From Pseudothermotoga sp. (lineage in GTDB: Bacteria > Thermotogota > Thermotogae > Thermotogales > DSM-5069), in contig JANXCS010000001.1 in NCBI GenBank assembly GCA_025060105.1, positions 166,282 to 230,281 of the forward strand: a stretch of DNA of 64,000 nucleotides, in the 5' to 3' direction. A program made the translations under genes and the position numbers. The notes below the pieces were generated by a model that had not been told where the DNA came from, did not search any database, and saw only the letters and a program-made list of their open reading frames with translations. This document shows positions 37,376 to 46,887 of the stretch, piece after piece; the first letter of the stretch is position 1, and each line of letters starts with the position of its first letter.

Positions 37376-38749
37376 TTACTCCTTTCCAAGGAATTCTTCA
37401 ATGAACTCTGGTCTGATGCGTTTTAAACTGGATCTTGGCAACATTCTCAAGAGTTTCCAGCCTATCTCGAGAGTTTCAAAGATGCTTCTGTTTTCGTATT
37501 CTCCTTGTTTGATGAACTCTTCCTCAAACCTCTGAGAAAATTTCAGGAACAATACGTCTTCTTCTGTTAGAGCCGCTTCACCAAGAACGACAGCAAGTTC
37601 TTTCGCTTCAAGACCTCTGGAATAAGCTGCGTAGAGCTGGTTTGAAAGATCTCCATGATCTTTTCTTGTTCTACCTTCACCAATGCCGCCGCGCATCAAT
37701 CTTGAAAGGGATTGCAACACATCTATGGGGGGATATATACCCCTCCTGTGAAGATCTCTACTCAGGAAAATTTGACCTTCCGTGATGTAACCTGTGAGGT
37801 CAGGTATTGGGTGTGTTCTGTCATCTTCCGGCATCGTGAGGATCGGTATGAGCGTGATGGAACCTTTTCTTCCTTTTATCCTTCCAGCCCTTTCATAGAG
37901 CGTTGCGAGGTCAGTGTAAAGATAGCCAGGATAACCCCGTCTGCCAGGAACCTCTTTCCTTGCTGCTGAGATTTCTCTAAGAGCCTCAGCGTAGTTCGTC
38001 ATATCGGTGAGAATGACAAGTACGTGCATGTCAAGTTCAAAAGCAAGGTACTCAGCCGCAGTTAATGCAAACCTTGGTGTTGCGATTCTTTCTATGACTG
38101 GATCATTGGCGAGATTCACAAATAGGACGGTTCTTTCTATAGCACCAGTTCTCTTAAAATCTTCTATGAAAAAGTTCGCTTCTTCAAAGGTGATCCCCAT
38201 CGCTCCGAAAACAACTGCAAATTTTTCTTCTTCCTTGAGCAGTCTAGCTTGTCTTGCGATCTGTGCGGCAAGCATCGCGTGAGGCAAACCTGCACCCGAG
38301 AAGATGGGGAGTTTTTGTCCCCTGACGAGGGTGTTCATACCATCTATGGCTGAAACACCCGTCTGAATGAATTCAACTGGGTAGGCGCGAGCATAAGGGT
38401 TTATCGGACTTCCATTGATATCAAGTCTTTTCTCGGGAATGATTTGTGGTCCACCATCTCTAGGTCTTCCCAGACCGTCGAAAGTTCGACCGAGTATCGT
38501 TGGGGAAAGGTTTGCTTCTAGAACTCGTCCCAAGAATTTCACTCGCATACCTTTAAGCGACAGATCCTGCGTACTTGTGAACATTTGTACCAATGCCGCA
38601 TTTTCGTGAGCTTCGAGTACTTGTCCTTGTCTGATTTCACCGTTAGCAAGCCTTACTTCAACTACTTCACCGTACTTGGCACCTTCAACACCCTCGACGA
38701 GCATGAGAGGACCGCTGATTTTGGAAACATTTGTGTATTCCTTAGGCAA
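37376..38749 (-). CDS. ntpB: V-type ATPase subunit B (non-catalytic)
   Basis: 457 residues. The regulatory nucleotide-binding subunit of the V1 hexamer, alternating with [21 protein letters not shown] occupies the P-loop region and lacks the Walker Lys-Thr, as in all B subunits. ADTYPE-like blocks [20 protein letters not shown] and [20 protein letters not shown] are family signatures. A TTG at 38749 is the start, inside the end of subunit A by eight bases; coupling with A is expected. No residues look missing. Confidence 0.95.
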   Translation of the reverse strand: MPKEYTNVSKISGPLMLVEGVEGAKYGEVVEVRLANGEIRQGQVLEAHENAALVQMFTSTQDLSLKGMRVKFLGRVLEANLSPTILGRTFDGLGRPRDGGPQIIPEKRLDINGSPINPYARAYPVEFIQTGVSAIDGMNTLVRGQKLPIFSGAGLPHAMLAAQIARQARLLKEEEKFAVVFGAMGITFEEANFFIEDFKRTGAIERTVLFVNLANDPVIERIATPRFALTAAEYLAFELDMHVLVILTDMTNYAEALREISAARKEVPGRRGYPGYLYTDLATLYERAGRIKGRKGSITLIPILTMPEDDRTHPIPDLTGYITEGQIFLSRDLHRRGIYPPIDVLQSLSRLMRGGIGEGRTRKDHGDLSNQLYAAYSRGLEAKELAVVLGEAALTEEDVLFLKFSQRFEEEFIKQGEYENRSIFETLEIGWKLLRMLPRSSLKRIRPEFIEEFLGKE

Positions 38750-40511
38750 CTTCTTCAGCCCCCTTCTTCAGCAAAAGGAGCTTCGCTTTAATTTCTTCGA
38801 GGAGATGTTCTATTTCTGAGATCCTAGTTTCGCTGATGAACTTCATTCTCGAGATTTTTTCGCGCTCTGGCAATTTCAGTATGCTTTGTAAACTCACTCC
38901 TTCTTCGAGTAATTTGGAAGCTATTCTGTAAAAGTTCATTATGTTCTTGAGCATCAGGTACTGCTTTCTTGGAGAAGTATATGTGTCCACCTCATGGAGA
39001 GCGTTTTGGTGGAGAAAGTCTTCTCTGATTGAACGGGCCGTTTCGAGTATCAATCTGTCTTGAGGTGAGAGAGCTTCCATTCCCACGAGCCGCACTATAT
39101 CTTGAAGTTCTGCCTCTCTTTGCAGAATACTCATAGCTTCTTGTCTCAATTCATACCAATCTTGCGCAACTGTATTAGCCCAATGATCTTTAACGACATC
39201 TAAATAGAGCGAATAACTGATCAACCAGTTCACAGCGGGGAAGTGTCTGCTGAAGGCCAAACTGGCATCGAGACCCCAAAACACTTTCACAACCCTGAGT
39301 GTTGCTTGGACTACAGGATCTGATAGATCACCACCGGGAGGAGATACCGCGCCTATGATACTTATTGAACCCGTTCGTTCCTTGCTACCTATGCACTTCA
39401 CGTATCCTGCACGCTCATAAAAACTCGCAATTCTGGAAGCAAGATAAGCCGGATATCCTTCTTCACCTGGCATTTCAGCGAGTCGCCCAGATATTTCCCT
39501 CATTGCTTCAGCCCATCTGGAAGTAGAGTCAGCCATCAATGCCACATGATACCCCATATCTCTGAAATACTCCGCGATAGTTATGCCTGTAAAAACAGAT
39601 GCTTCTCTCGCTGCAACTGGCATATTCGATGTGTTCGCTATGAGTATCGTTCTTTCCATGAGTGGCTTGCCTGTCCTTGGGTCAGTGAGCTCTGGAAATT
39701 CTATGAGCACTTCGGTCATTTCATTACCACGTTCACCACAACCGACATAGACTATCACATCGGCATCTGCCCACTTTGCAAGTTGATGCTGTATGATTGT
39801 CTTACCGCTCCCGAACGGTCCTGGCACACACGCTGTACCACCTTTGACAACTGGGAAGAACGTGTCTAAAACTCTCTGACCTGTTATCAACGGCATACTG
39901 GGAGGCATTTTCTCTTTCGCAGGTCTTTGGTATCTAACCGGCCATTTGTGCATAAGCTTCAACTCAATTTTTCTACCCTCTGGATCTTGTAGAAGACCTA
40001 TCGTTTCCTCAACAGTGTAGGAACCACTTCGTATTTCAAGGATCTTTCCTCGCAAATTAGGTGGAACCATTATCCTGTGCTGAAGAGCTGATGTTTCTTG
40101 AACGACGCCGAGTATATCACCACCAACAACTTCATCACCTGGTTTGACCAAAGCTTCGAACTCCCATTTGATGGTCCTATCCAACGCTGGTAACGAGAGA
40201 CCTCTGCTGAGAAAATCTCCGGATTGTTCTGCTAACTTGTTCAGCGGACGTTGAATACCATCGTATATTTGCCCGACGATACCCGGTCCGAGCTCAACGC
40301 TGAGTGGTTCTCCTAGTGCGTACACTGGTTCACCTGGCCCAACGCCTTGTGTTTCTTCGTACACTTGAATGTATGCGATGTCTCTATCCAAACCTATGAT
40401 CTCTCCAAACAGTTTCAGCTCTCCAACTCTAACCATTTCATACATCTTAACGTTGTGGAGTCCTTTCGCTACCACGAGTGGACCAGCTACTCGGATGATC
40501 TTACCTTCCAT
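38742..40511 (-). CDS. ntpA: V-type ATPase subunit A (catalytic)
   Basis: 589 residues. Catalytic subunit of the V1 motor. The Walker A loop is [18 protein letters not shown] (about 229-246), with [16 protein letters not shown] (catalytic Glu) and [18 protein letters not shown] after it. The long non-homologous insertion of V-type A subunits is present in the segment after residue 115 ([20 protein letters not shown]). ATG 40511 follows GGAGAGGGATACT; an upstream in-frame start would add 16 unrelated residues. It overlaps subunit F upstream and B downstream. Confidence 0.96.
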   Translation of the reverse strand: MEGKIIRVAGPLVVAKGLHNVKMYEMVRVGELKLFGEIIGLDRDIAYIQVYEETQGVGPGEPVYALGEPLSVELGPGIVGQIYDGIQRPLNKLAEQSGDFLSRGLSLPALDRTIKWEFEALVKPGDEVVGGDILGVVQETSALQHRIMVPPNLRGKILEIRSGSYTVEETIGLLQDPEGRKIELKLMHKWPVRYQRPAKEKMPPSMPLITGQRVLDTFFPVVKGGTACVPGPFGSGKTIIQHQLAKWADADVIVYVGCGERGNEMTEVLIEFPELTDPRTGKPLMERTILIANTSNMPVAAREASVFTGITIAEYFRDMGYHVALMADSTSRWAEAMREISGRLAEMPGEEGYPAYLASRIASFYERAGYVKCIGSKERTGSISIIGAVSPPGGDLSDPVVQATLRVVKVFWGLDASLAFSRHFPAVNWLISYSLYLDVVKDHWANTVAQDWYELRQEAMSILQREAELQDIVRLVGMEALSPQDRLILETARSIREDFLHQNALHEVDTYTSPRKQYLMLKNIMNFYRIASKLLEEGVSLQSILKLPEREKISRMKFISETRISEIEHLLEEIKAKLLLLKKGAEEVA

Positions 40512-40821
40512 AGTATCCCTCTCCTTCGGCGAGCAAATCCACTCCGAGGATTTTCTCAAATAGTTTTCTCAAAGTTTTCTCGCTTTTCTTTTCATAACAA
40601 AAAGTATCAGGCAGCACTAAAGGCAATTTTTCTCTCACATTTTCCAAGACTTTATCCGATACACTTTCAAGAATGATGATCAATGGGTGTTGGTTCTGGA
40701 TTTTCAAGAAGACATCATACGCTTCTCTCGCGTTTGAAACTGGATAGATCTTAACCCCAAATAAGGAAAATATGTTTATTAATGCTTCTGGACCTATCAC
40801 GGCTATGTCGTTTTCAAACAT
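40501..40821 (-). CDS. ntpG: V-type ATPase subunit F (NtpG-type)
   Basis: 106 residues, the normal size of subunit F, which binds the rotor shaft D and modulates ATP hydrolysis. [20 protein letters not shown] at the N terminus is the Rossmann-like opening of the family and [13 protein letters not shown] follows. ATG 40821 lies inside the end of subunit C by eight bases; its own end overlaps subunit A by 11 bases. Identity is supported by both sequence pattern and the fixed C-F-A-B-D order; sequence conservation alone is modest. In Enterococcus hirae this subunit is called NtpG. Confidence 0.85.
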   Translation of the reverse strand: MFENDIAVIGPEALINIFSLFGVKIYPVSNAREAYDVFLKIQNQHPLIIILESVSDKVLENVREKLPLVLPDTFCYEKKSEKTLRKLFEKILGVDLLAEGEGYYGR

Positions 40822-41680
40822 TGAGTTTCAGCATCCTTTCTTGCCAGATGTTTTTCGGTACGTTGTTTTTCTTACATTCGAGCAAAGTTATCAGATCTTC
40901 CAATTCCCAGAGCTTCTGATAGAAATAGTACACCAAAATCTCAGGACCACTCACAATCCTTTTGAAACTACTTTCTGCGTAACGATACAATTCCAGCTTA
41001 ATAACTAAGTCTGTGTCCTTTCCCTTGAGCATCATTTGCACAGAACCTTTGATGTGTGATGGAACCAAAGTATGCCAATCATCGAATGATTTTTCAAGCA
41101 AATCTTTAACTTTCAAAACTTGAAATTTTCCAAGTTCATCGCAGGGTAAATTGAGAGTCTTGCATCTCAGCAAAACTTTCACCAACAAAAGCTGATTCCT
41201 CAGGTTCCAAAAAGATCTGACATTCTCGCTCTTAAGACATTTTTCATAGTCGAAAGACACATCCAAATTGATCAGATCAATTTTCAGATTTGATTCTTTC
41301 AATGATCGAATTTGCTCAAGTACCTTGAGCATCCGCGTTTCAAATTGCCATTCCATCCGTTCTGCAAAATCTGCCAGAGGATTCACCATGATACCTTCTC
41401 TTTTGTATCTTTGAGCGTGAAACCAACTGTCCCAAACAAGAAGTTTGAGATACTCTTCGCTCAAATTTTTTGAAAGAAATTTCAGATCATCCAGCAAGAT
41501 GCCATAGAAAGCCGATTCTACGGATTGATCAACGATCGGTTTGTACCAGGTGGTTTTCAACCAATCAACGCAATCTTCATAACTCGCGTCGCTTAACCAT
41601 TGCCACTGTGCTTTGTCAATGAGTTTGATCGATTTGGCCTTCAAGTTCGTCGATGAAAACAGATACTTTTCGTACATCAT
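40814..41680 (-). CDS. ntpC: V-type ATPase subunit C (V0-V1 connector)
   Basis: 288 residues, helix-rich and poorly conserved, as in the bacterial C/d subunits that sit on the membrane ring and receive the central stalk. Signs of identity are the three similar helical sections, the position between E and F, and the length. The ATG at 41680 follows GGTGAGAC; a second ATG three bases later could also serve. It overlaps subunit E by four bases and F by eight. Confidence rests mainly on operon order. Confidence 0.8.
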   Translation of the reverse strand: MMYEKYLFSSTNLKAKSIKLIDKAQWQWLSDASYEDCVDWLKTTWYKPIVDQSVESAFYGILLDDLKFLSKNLSEEYLKLLVWDSWFHAQRYKREGIMVNPLADFAERMEWQFETRMLKVLEQIRSLKESNLKIDLINLDVSFDYEKCLKSENVRSFWNLRNQLLLVKVLLRCKTLNLPCDELGKFQVLKVKDLLEKSFDDWHTLVPSHIKGSVQMMLKGKDTDLVIKLELYRYAESSFKRIVSGPEILVYYFYQKLWELEDLITLLECKKNNVPKNIWQERMLKLNV

Positions 41681-42243
41681 GTCTCACCGCGCAGGATTTG
41701 AGCAATCTGAGATAAGTTGTTCTCGATCGCTTCTTTGACCAAAGTATCGAGGGTTAGGTCTAACAGGAATTGTCCTTTCTCAGCTATGAATCCACCCTCA
41801 CCATCAACCTTTTCTTCTGCGACAAAAAGTTTGTATTTCTTCTTGAGTTTTTCGAAATCTAGTTTTGATTCGCCCTTAGCTGGAATCAACTTCGCCCCTG
41901 AGAGATTCTCTTTCTCGATCAGTTCTTCCCATATGGATGTGTAAGTATCTTTTGGAAGATTCAACAGAACCTCGATTAACTTTCGTTTGACGAGTTCTAT
42001 GGCTTCATTTTCAATTCTGGTCATTTCGCTTTTGAAAAACAATCTTTCCTTCGAAAGAACCGCATATTCTTCAGCAGCGATTGTTTGCTCAAATTTCTTG
42101 AGTTTTTCTTCTTTCCATGCATTGAATTTTTCCTTTTCTATTTGGGCGAGTTTTTCAAACTTTTCCTCATATTCTTGCTCTATTTGTCTTATTCTTTCCG
42201 CTTTTTCATGTTCAAGCTTTTCAAGTATCTTTTGCAGAGACAT
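41677..42243 (-). CDS. ntpE: V-type ATPase subunit E (peripheral stalk)
   Basis: 188 residues. Long N-terminal charged coiled coil (about 3-85, rich in EKLEHEKAERIRQIEQEYEE-type repeats) and a small C-terminal globular part with EGGFIAEKGQFLLDLTLDTL, the typical E end. It forms the peripheral stator with the G/H subunit. ATG 42243 shares a base with the stop of subunit K (TGATG); a GTG one codon upstream is possible. Overlaps subunit C by four bases. Confidence 0.9.
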   Translation of the reverse strand: MSLQKILEKLEHEKAERIRQIEQEYEEKFEKLAQIEKEKFNAWKEEKLKKFEQTIAAEEYAVLSKERLFFKSEMTRIENEAIELVKRKLIEVLLNLPKDTYTSIWEELIEKENLSGAKLIPAKGESKLDFEKLKKKYKLFVAEEKVDGEGGFIAEKGQFLLDLTLDTLVKEAIENNLSQIAQILRGET

Positions 42244-42716
42244 CACAGTTTCACTCCGAAGAATAGCAAGATTATGGATGTTATTAGTGATAGAATTGCA
42301 TACGTTTCAACGAGCGCGGGGATTATGATCGCTTGTCCTGTCGTCTGTGGTTTTTGAGCGATCATCTGAAGTGCAGCCACACTCGCTCTGCCTTGCCAAA
42401 TAGCACTCACGAATTCTCCGAATATGAGTGGGATGCTGACAGCAAAAACTGTTAGACCTTGGGCGATCGTTAACTCGGGAAAATTACCGCCGAGGATACC
42501 GAGCCTGAGGAGTATTAAAAAAGCTCCGATGAAACCATAGAAACCCTGGGTGCCTGGTAACGCTTGAAGAATCAAGACTGTTCCAAACAACTCTGGTTTT
42601 TCTGCCAAAACTCCTGCAGCGGCTTCGCCGGCCATTCCAACACCTTTTGCAGAGCCTATGGCACCAAAAGCAGCACCAAGTGCAGCACCAATTAGGGCGA
42701 TAGCTAATCCGAGCAT
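42243..42716 (-). CDS. ntpK: V-type ATPase subunit K (membrane rotor, Na+ site residues)
   Basis: 157 residues with four helices in two hairpins, the 16-kDa form. It forms the ion-carrying ring. Numbering this protein: L53-P-G-T56-Q57-G-F-Y60 in helix 2, Q108 in helix 3 (IWQGRAS) and E137 in helix 4 (ALVETYAILS). This matches the Na+ site of Enterococcus hirae NtpK (Leu61, Thr64, Gln65, Gln110, Glu139 with Tyr68), so Na+ rather than H+ is the likely ion. Only the second hairpin has the carboxylate. The start ATG 42716 follows GAGGAGGTAGATAAG. Translationally linked to subunit E downstream. Confidence 0.95.
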   Translation of the reverse strand: MLGLAIALIGAALGAAFGAIGSAKGVGMAGEAAAGVLAEKPELFGTVLILQALPGTQGFYGFIGAFLILLRLGILGGNFPELTIAQGLTVFAVSIPLIFGEFVSAIWQGRASVAALQMIAQKPQTTGQAIIIPALVETYAILSLITSIILLFFGVKL

Positions 42717-42733
42717 CTTATCTACCTCCTCTT

Positions 42734-44683
42734 CTATCTTCTCACTTTGAAGTACTTACCTTCGAAACTGTATTGTGTAAAGCGCCTTCCACCCGCGCTG
42801 TAGAATTTACCGAACATCTCTAAAAACTGCAGCCTCGTTGAGTGTACAAATGCAGATAGCGCACTGAGTACGTAATTGAGAAGTTGTCCGCCGACCCATA
42901 TGAGCGCGAACATCACCCAACCGAGCACTGGCAATCCTTTGACCATTTGGGCAAGTTGTGTTATGACCGAACCGAAGACGCTGCCAACTAAGTTCAGAGC
43001 GAACAACCTTGAATACGAAAGTACGTCACCAACGAACGAAGAGATTCCGTAGGCCCCCACAATGCCGTACAAGCTTATGATGCCCACAACGATCCTCGAG
43101 AAAAAGTTTTTCTTGTCCCGACCCTGGGTAAGGATCAAACCGATCCCAGACACGAACAGCATGTACAGGAAAATCCTGTGAGCCTTGCCGGTCAGCAACT
43201 GTAGGCCGAAGTAAATCAACATCGAGGTCAAGAACAAAAGCCAAAGCAAACCATCATAAACGGCAGCTTTGTAATCTCTTGTCTTTAAACCACTAATGAA
43301 TCTCAGCACTAGAGCATACATTTGTGAAAAAACACCTATGAACAAAGCTATAGCTAAAGCTTTCATCAACTCTGCTGTTGGGTTAACCACAGGGAATATA
43401 CCAAGGAACTTTCCATCAGGACCAAGGAACGGTTGACTTCCAAAGAAATTCCATGTCAGAAGGCCAACCAAGATGGACGGAAAACTGAGAATTCTTAACA
43501 AATCGAGTAGTTCCCTTGCTCCGCCTTCTGGTTTGAACTTCTTTCTTATCCAGCTCACAAGGAGAAATTGCGTCAAACCATAGCCGACATCGCCGAGGCA
43601 TATGCCGAAAAAGATCAGGTAGAAAGGCGCAACGTATGGGGTAGGATCGATTCCACCGTATTTTGGCATACCATACAATTTCGTCAAGAACTCAAATGGC
43701 CTTAAGAATCGAGGATTGTGCAAAATCACCGGTGGATCTTCATCGGGTAATGGGTCTCTGCTTTCAAAACCAAACTGTGAAAGTTTATTCTCAAGCAAGC
43801 CAGTGAATTCTTGCTTATCTATCGTTGGTATCCATCCTGTATAAGCGACGAAATAATTCGTTCTGTGTTGGAACTCAACGGTTTTTTCTTCTAAAGATTT
43901 CATGAGAAAATAATCGTACCACGCTTGCAAGTTCTTGATCTTCTCTCTGATTATTGAAGCTTTCTTCAAAACCTTTTCTTTCATTTTCTCAATATTCTGT
44001 AAAGCTTTTTCCAGCCTTTTCAATGATTCCGATGGCGTTGACTTCAAATAAGGTATCCTTCTGTGGTTGAACTCATATTTCTGCAACATCTTTTCGATCT
44101 TGTCAGCATTTTCTTTCCTCACAACTATGATGCATTTGACATCTTTCTTGCTTTGGTTGGACCAAACCCATCCATCCTCCAGAAATTCTTTCGCCTGTTC
44201 TAGGAAAAGATCGAAATTTTTCCTCGTTAGGGTTCCCGAATAAAATTGATAACGTTCAAACTGTCTTGGAAAGTTGAAACTGCTGTTGAGTTCACTCCAA
44301 AATTTCACCTCAGATTTGATTTGTTCTATTGTTTCTTTACGCCTTTTCAGATTCTCGAGAGATCGCTCCGACCATTTTGCAATGTGGTAAAGTTTTTTCC
44401 AACTCATTTCACTGAGCAGATTATGAAGATGCTGCTGATCAATCTCTTCTCTGCCTGAGAAGAAACTTTCTAAAAGCCCTCTTTTGCTTGGGAAAAGCTC
44501 CATCGTGATTTTGAATGTTTCCTCTATCTTGTTCAACTTTGAGGTGTACTTCGAAGGTTGAGTATCAACATAGCTGGTTCTCTCCCAATGGATTCGGGGA
44601 AAGAGTTTGAAAATCTCTAAGAGCTTGGATTCTTCTTCTCTTGGAACGACCAACCAAAAGCGTTCGACTTTGAGCACTGCCAT
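42734..44683 (-). CDS. ntpI: V-type ATPase subunit I (membrane stator)
   Basis: 649 residues. The N-terminal half (about 1-330) is cytoplasmic, with coiled-coil arms that attach to the peripheral stalks; the C-terminal half holds about seven or eight membrane helices. TPYVAPFYLIFFGICLGDVG (about 342-361) starts the membrane part, and DVLSYSRLFALNLVGSVFGS near residue 560 carries the conserved Arg that works against the K-ring Glu. ATG 44683 lies ten bases after the upstream stalk gene. The next gene, subunit K, is 17 bases on. Confidence 0.93.
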   Translation of the reverse strand: MAVLKVERFWLVVPREEESKLLEIFKLFPRIHWERTSYVDTQPSKYTSKLNKIEETFKITMELFPSKRGLLESFFSGREEIDQQHLHNLLSEMSWKKLYHIAKWSERSLENLKRRKETIEQIKSEVKFWSELNSSFNFPRQFERYQFYSGTLTRKNFDLFLEQAKEFLEDGWVWSNQSKKDVKCIIVVRKENADKIEKMLQKYEFNHRRIPYLKSTPSESLKRLEKALQNIEKMKEKVLKKASIIREKIKNLQAWYDYFLMKSLEEKTVEFQHRTNYFVAYTGWIPTIDKQEFTGLLENKLSQFGFESRDPLPDEDPPVILHNPRFLRPFEFLTKLYGMPKYGGIDPTPYVAPFYLIFFGICLGDVGYGLTQFLLVSWIRKKFKPEGGARELLDLLRILSFPSILVGLLTWNFFGSQPFLGPDGKFLGIFPVVNPTAELMKALAIALFIGVFSQMYALVLRFISGLKTRDYKAAVYDGLLWLLFLTSMLIYFGLQLLTGKAHRIFLYMLFVSGIGLILTQGRDKKNFFSRIVVGIISLYGIVGAYGISSFVGDVLSYSRLFALNLVGSVFGSVITQLAQMVKGLPVLGWVMFALIWVGGQLLNYVLSALSAFVHSTRLQFLEMFGKFYSAGGRRFTQYSFEGKYFKVRR

Positions 44684-44693
44684 GATCTTTCAC

Positions 44694-45020
44694 TCACTCT
44701 TTTACGAACGATTTCAACACGAATTTGACAGCCTTTTCAACATTCTCAAGCAATTTACGTTTGTACGCTTGCAATTGATTTTGATGTTCTTCCGCCAACT
44801 TTCGTTTTTTCAGGTCTATTTCCGCCATTCGTTCCTTCAGCGATTGATCTAACTCCTTTTCAAACAATTCTTTTTCATTCTCGAGCTGCAATTTGAGTTC
44901 TTCCAACTTCTTCTGAAGTCTTCGCCTGGCATCTTCCTCGGCGTTCAAAAGTTCGCTTTGTACTTCTTCTTCCCTTTTTTTGATTAGTTCCAGCACATCC
45001 TTAACTTTTCCTTGTTCCAT
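44694..45020 (-). CDS. ntpF: V-type ATPase subunit G/H (peripheral stalk, NtpF-type)
   Basis: 108 residues, nearly all charged coiled coil (EEEVQSELLNAEEDARRRLQ and onward), the form of the small stator subunit that pairs with E. ATG 45020 follows GTGGAGGAATTCT; an upstream in-frame start would add 16 residues with no ribosome binding site. It is the first gene of the nine-gene operon. About 165 bases separate it from the divergent DUF1576 gene; I see no strong promoter hexamers for this operon there, though TTGACG occurs on the minus strand. Confidence 0.82.
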   Translation of the reverse strand: MEQGKVKDVLELIKKREEEVQSELLNAEEDARRRLQKKLEELKLQLENEKELFEKELDQSLKERMAEIDLKKRKLAEEHQNQLQAYKRKLLENVEKAVKFVLKSFVKE

Positions 45021-45187
45021 AGAATTCCTCCACTCGTGGCAGAATTCACAAAAGATTCTAACCGTCAAGACTTTACGGAAAAATTACAGATGATTCTCGA
45101 CAAGCGAACACACAATGCAAGTGTCCAAAATCAATGATTAGTCGTGTAAATTATATCTCAGAAAATCAATGGAAGGGGAGATCAGCC

Positions 45188-46489
45188 ATGCACATTTTCT
45201 TTGAAGTTTTTCGAGCCTTATTGAAAAAGTTTTTTCCCAAAGATCAGGAAAAGTTCAAAGTGAGCATACTTTACTTCTTTGGTTTCTCTTTCACTTTGTT
45301 CGGAATTTTTTCTAACGGTTTACGGCACCCTACAGAATTTTTGAATGATTTACTTGAGATAATCCGAACGCCAGATTATTTGCTAACTGATTACATTCAA
45401 ATCGGTGGTTTATCCGCAGCTTTTTTCAACTCAGGTATACTCATGTTATTCTTCACGTTGATTCTACAGCTTTTGAAAGTGCCCATCACGGGGCTCTCCT
45501 ACGCCTCGGTGTTGACGGTTGGGGGGTTTGCGCTCTTCGGTAAAAACATTTTCAATGTATGGCCAATCATCCTTGGAGTGGTTCTTTATTCTCTCTATAA
45601 AAAAGAACCAGTTCAAAGGTACATTTACGTGGCTTATTTTGGAACGGCAATCTCACCTTTGGTTTCTTTTGTGGCCTTTTCGTCGCCGTTCGATCATTCA
45701 ATACGGTTTGCAATTTCGTACGGTGTTGGTATCTTAGTTGGTTTCTTTTTACCATCTATGGCGAGTTACTTTCTAACGCTGCACAAGGGTTACAACTTAT
45801 ATAATGTCGGATTCACCTGTGGTTTGATCGGGACCGTGGCAGCAGCTTTTTTGAGGGTCTACGGCATTCAAATTCCGATTCAAATAGTATGGAGTTCCGG
45901 GAACAATTTGATTTTGTCGTTATTTTTAATATCGCTATTTTTCTTCGTTTGGTTGTGTGGTTGGTTGCTGAACGGCAGGAGTTGGCGTGGATATAAAAAA
46001 TTGTTGAGACACTCAGGAAGATTGTTAACTGATTTCATCGTTTTGGAGGGTTTACCATTTACATTGATGAACATAGGACTTCTCGGTGCGATTTCGACGA
46101 TCTACGTCCTTTTGACCAAGAGTCAGTTGAATGGCCCGACGGTTGGAGGAATAATGACCGTGGCGGGGTTCGCTGCTCTCGGAAAACATCTTAGAAATGT
46201 CATGCCAGTGATGGTTGGTGTGACGATAGCAAGTTTGACAAACAGTTATGAATTGGGAAGTCCCAACAATGTACTTGCTGCTTTGTTTGGAACCACAGTT
46301 GCACCGATAGCTGGTGAGTTTGGAATCATTTGGGGTGCCGTTGCGGGTTTCGTGCACAACGCCATGGTGAACAACGTAGGCTTTCTCCACGCAGGTTTCA
46401 ACCTCTACAACAACGGTTTTGCAGGGGGATTAGTAACCATAATACTGATACCGATCATCAAGGCAGTTCACAAGAGGGAGGATCTGTGA
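45188..46489 (+). CDS. DUF1576 polytopic membrane protein with internal duplication
   Basis: 433 residues with about ten or more hydrophobic segments; function unknown. Two copies of a motif pair lie some 200 residues apart: SVLTVGGFALFGKNIFNVWP and, later, GIMTVAGFAALGKHLRNVMP; and LHKGYNLYNVGFTCGL and LHAGFNLYNNGFAGGL. The protein thus looks like two homologous halves, a layout common in channels and transporters. ATG 45188 follows GGAAGGGGAGATCAGCC; an upstream start adds 18 unrelated residues. The stop overlaps the ATG of a small soluble partner. The family name is from memory. The 165 bases before it have AT-rich segments but no certain promoter. Confidence 0.75.
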   Translation: MHIFFEVFRALLKKFFPKDQEKFKVSILYFFGFSFTLFGIFSNGLRHPTEFLNDLLEIIRTPDYLLTDYIQIGGLSAAFFNSGILMLFFTLILQLLKVPITGLSYASVLTVGGFALFGKNIFNVWPIILGVVLYSLYKKEPVQRYIYVAYFGTAISPLVSFVAFSSPFDHSIRFAISYGVGILVGFFLPSMASYFLTLHKGYNLYNVGFTCGLIGTVAAAFLRVYGIQIPIQIVWSSGNNLILSLFLISLFFFVWLCGWLLNGRSWRGYKKLLRHSGRLLTDFIVLEGLPFTLMNIGLLGAISTIYVLLTKSQLNGPTVGGIMTVAGFAALGKHLRNVMPVMVGVTIASLTNSYELGSPNNVLAALFGTTVAPIAGEFGIIWGAVAGFVHNAMVNNVGFLHAGFNLYNNGFAGGLVTIILIPIIKAVHKREDL

Positions 46490-46824
46490 TGGCTCTCGAT
46501 CGGGAAATAGTGATTCGCGTATGTGCACAACTGACTAAATACTTACTCGAAAAGTTTTCAGAAAATGTGAACATCTCGATCTCTCGTGGTCAAAAATATG
46601 AAGTTAAGATTGAATCACGAGTTTCATTGAGTGAAGAGGAACTGAACTTGCTCAAAAATTATCTGAGTGTTCAGCCTCAAGAAATAGGTTATTATTATCT
46701 ACCATTAGTGGGTGAATACGGCTCGGAAGAAGATCTCACAGTGATCGCGATGTTGTTGGAAGCTTTGAGAATAGATTACGATGAAACGAATCAAAAGCTG
46801 GAGCTTTATTTTCGAGTACGTTGA
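46489..46824 (+). CDS. Small soluble protein coupled to DUF1576
   Basis: 111 residues, no membrane segment or signal; I do not recognise it. It is rich in charged residues with an amphipathic N-terminal helix (REIVIRVCAQLTKYLLEKF) and a central NISISRGQKYEVKIES strand-like stretch. ATG 46489 shares a base with the DUF1576 stop (TGATG) and has GAGGGAGGATCT upstream, so it should be made in step with the membrane protein. It may be a cytoplasmic partner or regulator. A promoter for the following transporter genes overlaps its stop codon. Confidence 0.6.
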   Translation: MALDREIVIRVCAQLTKYLLEKFSENVNISISRGQKYEVKIESRVSLSEEELNLLKNYLSVQPQEIGYYYLPLVGEYGSEEDLTVIAMLLEALRIDYDETNQKLELYFRVR

Positions 46825-46848
46825 CTCGGATTTGCTTTATGATAAAAT
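46821..46848 (+). promoter_or_regulatory. Promoter of the DUF3798 ABC transporter operon
   Basis: TTGACT (46821-46826), a 16-base spacer and TAAAAT (46843-46848), 40 bases before the binding-protein ATG. Its -35 overlaps the stop of the preceding gene. Confidence 0.7.
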
Positions 46849-46887
46849 CATAAAAGACAAAATCCTTTCGAGGGGGTGTGTTCGGTT

